DNA of 64,000 nt from CALAMC01 sp964459465. Lineage in GTDB: Bacteria > Zixibacteria > MSB-5A5 > GN15 > PGXB01. The notes beneath the pieces were generated by a model, which was given only the letters and a program-made list of their open reading frames with translations, ran no database searches and was not told the DNA's origin. Location of the stretch: NCBI GenBank assembly GCA_964459465.1, contig CAYWLR010000014.1:20961-84960 (forward strand), given 5' to 3'. This document shows positions 61,353-64,000 of the stretch, piece after piece (within the stretch, counting starts at the first letter, position 1; every line of letters starts with the position of its first letter). Both the position numbers and the translations under genes were made by a program.

Positions 61353-62356
61353 TTGATTGAATGCTCCATAGAATCTACTGGCTTTATTAAATTGTCACCA
61401 GTTTTGCATGATTATCCCATCAATGTCATTCCCACACAGGGGAGTGTTGAATAAGTGCATGCATGGTGCAAGAAGTAGGTCGGGTTCCGAGTGGAGCGAA
61501 GCGTAACGAGAAACCCGACAACCAAGCTACGGTGCCCCGCCGCCCGAAGGTTCTGAATTCCCACGAAGAAAAGGTCATGAATTCTTATGACGGTTCAGCG
61601 ATGGGATTTCTTGAAAGCGTTTGAAATACTGTCATCCCGGGCCAAGCCCCATTTAATGTAGATATGTTGAGTCTATAATACCTCCCAAGTAATTGGTTTA
61701 TTTATCGTTAGGACAAAATGGGTTTGATTTTGGGATATTTTGAGTTTTCATACAGGCTATCCGTTGGCATGAAAGCAGTTACAAAGGTCGCCACCCGGAC
61801 GGCAATGTGGATTGTATTGTCCATTAATAAATATAGCCGGTTACGCCTGATATGGTTAGGGCCAAATGGGTTCGTTTCTGAAAAATTTTTAAATTTTTCG
61901 GGCCTCCGGCGGCGCGGTATCGGATGAACATGGATTATAAGGCGGGCGATTTCGCGGTCATAACGAAAGAGATGCCGAATTTGGGGGTGTGGCGATACCG
62001 GCAGTTGTTTTTTGGAGCAGGGCATAATTGGGGCCTCCTGTTTATATAAAGAGGCGGCGGGAATCAACACAGAAGTGGTGGTGAAATTGGGGGGAGGAAG
62101 TGTTACGTATGGGCGGGGAAATTAAGGTTTAGGAACCCCGACATTCGTAGACCCTGCAAGCACTGAGTCAGCGAAGTGAATTTTATGAAGGGAGAATGTC
62201 GGGCCACCCCGGCGGGCCACCCCGGCTTGGTTTACTCCGATCAAGAAGTAGAGCAGAACCCTTTAGACGGCCGGGGAGTGCATTATACTCATATTGAATT
62301 TTATTGCAGGTCATGTCGCAAAGCTCAGGGCCTACGGCAATTCGGCCTGACGAAAA
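61353..62356. other. One-kilobase gene-poor region with scattered repeats
   Basis: No ORF here has a convincing start and composition. The region contains the 13-mer repeats at 61475 and 61632, a tandem GGCCACCCCGGC doublet near 62212-62228, and a G-rich unstructured stretch around 62060-62130. Frames of 69 codons (+, 61718-61927) and 120 codons (-, 61708-62070) overlap each other and look non-coding or degraded. Confidence 0.6.
61475..61520. repeat. Dispersed palindromic repeat, GTAGGTCGGGTTC family (second copy)
   Basis: The 13-mer at 61475-61487 equals that at 55485-55497. TCGGGTT pairs with AACCCGA at 61512-61518, forming a hairpin with a 24-base loop. Confidence 0.55.
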
Positions 62357-63961
62357 CTATTCATCTTTAGTTCGAAACCACCAGAGTTCCTTTTCCTTTC
62401 CAAATGATTTAATGATAGATTCCGAACACTCTGCAAGTTGGCCAGCGATAATTCGGAATAATTTTATATAGCCAGGATCGCATTCTAAGTTCAATTTCCT
62501 TAATACTTCTTTTGAACCCGAATCAGTAGATCTATGAGCGACACCCAACTTTGATCGTACTAATTGAATATCTTTTAAGCTTGCGATGAATCTATTTGTC
62601 ATTTCTGGATCAACATGTATCACATTTTGCAGATAATCCCCCACAACTTCCAAAGGCCTATTATCTTTGCTATTATAGTTCCTATTCCGTTCAGAGATCT
62701 TGGCTTTACATCCAGTTGAATTTATATATTCAATAAAGACTTTGGATAACACTTCAACGCAAGATTTGAATTCATTGAAATCATCAATTAATGGTGACCT
62801 AAGGAGTTTTAACAAGTACCTATCCGGACCATTAAATTCGACGAAATATTCGGTTTCTTCAAATGAAAATAAACTCGATAAAACGGAACGTATATAAAAC
62901 AAGCGCTCTTCCATACTAGGCACGCTCGGGGGGTTGCACTCCATTTGAGATTCCCAAAAATCGGTAGCAACTTCTCCCATCGGTACGACATTGTGACTAT
63001 GCCAATGCCTAATTTCATCAATGGCCAAGCCTTGCTTTACCAAATCCCCAAGCCAGATGATTATAAGGTTTTCTTCATTCCGCCCGAAAGTTAATGACCA
63101 TAGGCCGCTCCTAGAAATAGTGCCTAGTCCATCAGAAATAAACCTGACTTCATAAATGGAAGGTTCACCATAAAACTTCATTAATACCTCCGGCTTGAAA
63201 TAAACGGGGTGCAGAATATCATCTTCATTTGGTTTATTCTTTATCAATTCACCAGTCGGCCTTCGAGCGATTATAAATTCAGGCAAATTATCTCGAACAA
63301 TATTATCCCTCGTATAATATCCAATCAATCCCGTCGCATTAGCGGGGGGTATAAAATCTTTGGCGCAAATTCTAGAGAAACACTTGTCCCCAAAGATGCC
63401 TTCCGTGTTATAATTAATTCTATAGATTCCCCACTTCTCTTTGACCAATTTTGAATCGTAATGACTTTCCAATGCCTCTATTTTTGCATGCCAAAATCTT
63501 CGATGATCGTGCTGTCTAATTAAAATCATTGACCTGGCAGCCAAATATTCCTGCAAATAATCTGTTCTAATTTCTACTCTTCCGTTAGATGCCGGATTCT
63601 TTATTCGAATCACAGAAAATTCAGAATATGGATCAATATAGCCATCACCCTTTCCATTTAGGGATAGCCTGAAGAAATCAATTAGAGGGTACCATATACG
63701 CCATATTGTTTCGTGTTTTCCAAGGCCTTCATCATGAGAAATAATTGGCTCTATATTACGACTTGGTAGACAAGATCTGGCTATGATTTTGCCATCCATC
63801 TCATCTGCTTCCAATGTCCTGATACAAGCCTGAATATCCCAAGAATCATCTTTAAATGCATCATTTACAAATGCAGGCTCATTGGGCAATAGATAGGAAA
63901 AAATGCTGAGCATTTCGTAACAATCAGGTACAATTTCTAACCTCGGTTGAGTTAATTTCAA
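62357..63961 (-). CDS. AT-rich protein of unknown function, possibly partial at its 5' end
   Basis: About 534 residues can be read from a TTG at 63961, but the frame stays open to the window edge with no Shine-Dalgarno sequence before that TTG, so the true start may lie outside. I do not recognise the family. The N-terminal half is rich in Trp and Arg (IWRIWYPLIDFFRLSLNGKG, DYLQEYLAARSMILIRQHDH); a middle strand-rich part contains FKPEVLMKFYGEPSIYEVRF and HWHSHNVVPMGE. The C-terminal 130 residues are helical with a charged end. Like the SIR2-like gene it is clearly AT-richer than the core genes, suggesting acquisition. No catalytic motif is evident. Confidence 0.65.
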   Translation of the reverse strand: MKLTQPRLEIVPDCYEMLSIFSYLLPNEPAFVNDAFKDDSWDIQACIRTLEADEMDGKIIARSCLPSRNIEPIISHDEGLGKHETIWRIWYPLIDFFRLSLNGKGDGYIDPYSEFSVIRIKNPASNGRVEIRTDYLQEYLAARSMILIRQHDHRRFWHAKIEALESHYDSKLVKEKWGIYRINYNTEGIFGDKCFSRICAKDFIPPANATGLIGYYTRDNIVRDNLPEFIIARRPTGELIKNKPNEDDILHPVYFKPEVLMKFYGEPSIYEVRFISDGLGTISRSGLWSLTFGRNEENLIIIWLGDLVKQGLAIDEIRHWHSHNVVPMGEVATDFWESQMECNPPSVPSMEERLFYIRSVLSSLFSFEETEYFVEFNGPDRYLLKLLRSPLIDDFNEFKSCVEVLSKVFIEYINSTGCKAKISERNRNYNSKDNRPLEVVGDYLQNVIHVDPEMTNRFIASLKDIQLVRSKLGVAHRSTDSGSKEVLRKLNLECDPGYIKLFRIIAGQLAECSESIIKSFGKEKELWWFRTKDE

Positions 63962-64000
63962 AAGGTGTGGAAATTGAAAAAAAAGTAGCGTAGCCTTTCG

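Noticed and set aside
61708..62070. A 120-codon minus-strand frame in the gene-poor gap
   Set aside because: There is no Shine-Dalgarno sequence and it overlaps an opposing frame; composition and lack of motifs suggest non-coding or degraded DNA.
1..64000. Selenoprotein genes with in-frame UGA next to the tRNA-Sec
   Set aside because: The genes in the window appear complete at family length, and none shows a conserved continuation past a UGA stop.
1..64000. Insertion sequences, integrases or a prophage
   Set aside because: No transposase, integrase or phage structural gene was seen; only short palindromic repeats.

Overview
The window looks like a chromosomal contig of a Gram-negative bacterium of the FCB superphylum (Fibrobacteres-Chlorobi-Bacteroidetes and relatives), most plausibly a Zixibacteria-like lineage. 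This is inferred from gene content only: a PorU/PorV pair with C-terminal sorting domains (type IX secretion), a complete moxR-DUF58-batABCDE operon, bacillithiol genes bshA/bshB1/bshC, a selenocysteine tRNA, outer-membrane Omp85 and RND/TolC systems, and an archaeal-type UbiA prenyltransferase. Base composition is near 50% GC in the core. It becomes AT-rich in two accessory genes near the right end.

Layout. 1-5.3 kb: minus-strand surface-glycan block (YfhO-like, GT2, GT39-like with TPRs, DegT/DnrJ aminotransferase). 5.4-11.8 kb: mixed strands, with a CBS protein, a GNAT plus polysaccharide-deacetylase pair, an acyl-CoA transferase and an SdrD_B lipoprotein. 11.8-11.95 kb: tRNA-Sec with its own promoter. 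12-21.7 kb: a tightly packed minus-strand operon tetR - tolC - MFP - RND - bshC - bshA - bshB1, which links drug-type efflux to bacillithiol synthesis. 21.7-23.8 kb: CorA and an LPG-synthase-TM protein. 23.9-34.0 kb: the ten-gene Bat operon. 34.1-52.8 kb: a nine-gene minus-strand operon encoding a PorU-like sortase, a PorV-like barrel with a beta-propeller inserted in it, an M6 protease carrying a sorting domain, two DUF5683-like proteins, an NHL lipoprotein, a 1081-residue SprA-reminiscent outer-membrane protein, an Omp85 protein and a UbiA enzyme. A good promoter and a structured leader precede it. 52.9-55.4 kb: asparaginase-tryptophanase pair. 55.4-64 kb: a repeat-rich accessory stretch with an AT-rich SIR2-like gene, a lone citrate-lyase alpha subunit, a Cys-rich miniprotein, a SnoaL-like lipoprotein, a duplicated ThyX-like protein, a 1 kb gene-poor gap and an AT-rich unknown gene that may run off the window.

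How it fits together. Most of the window serves the cell envelope: glycan building, efflux, periplasmic Bat machinery and a type IX-like export/attachment operon that encodes its own apparent cargo. The most unusual item is the PorV-like protein whose first barrel hairpin carries about 575 residues of propeller. The second is the 29-nt overlap that places bacillithiol synthesis directly downstream of an RND pump under a TetR-family regulator.
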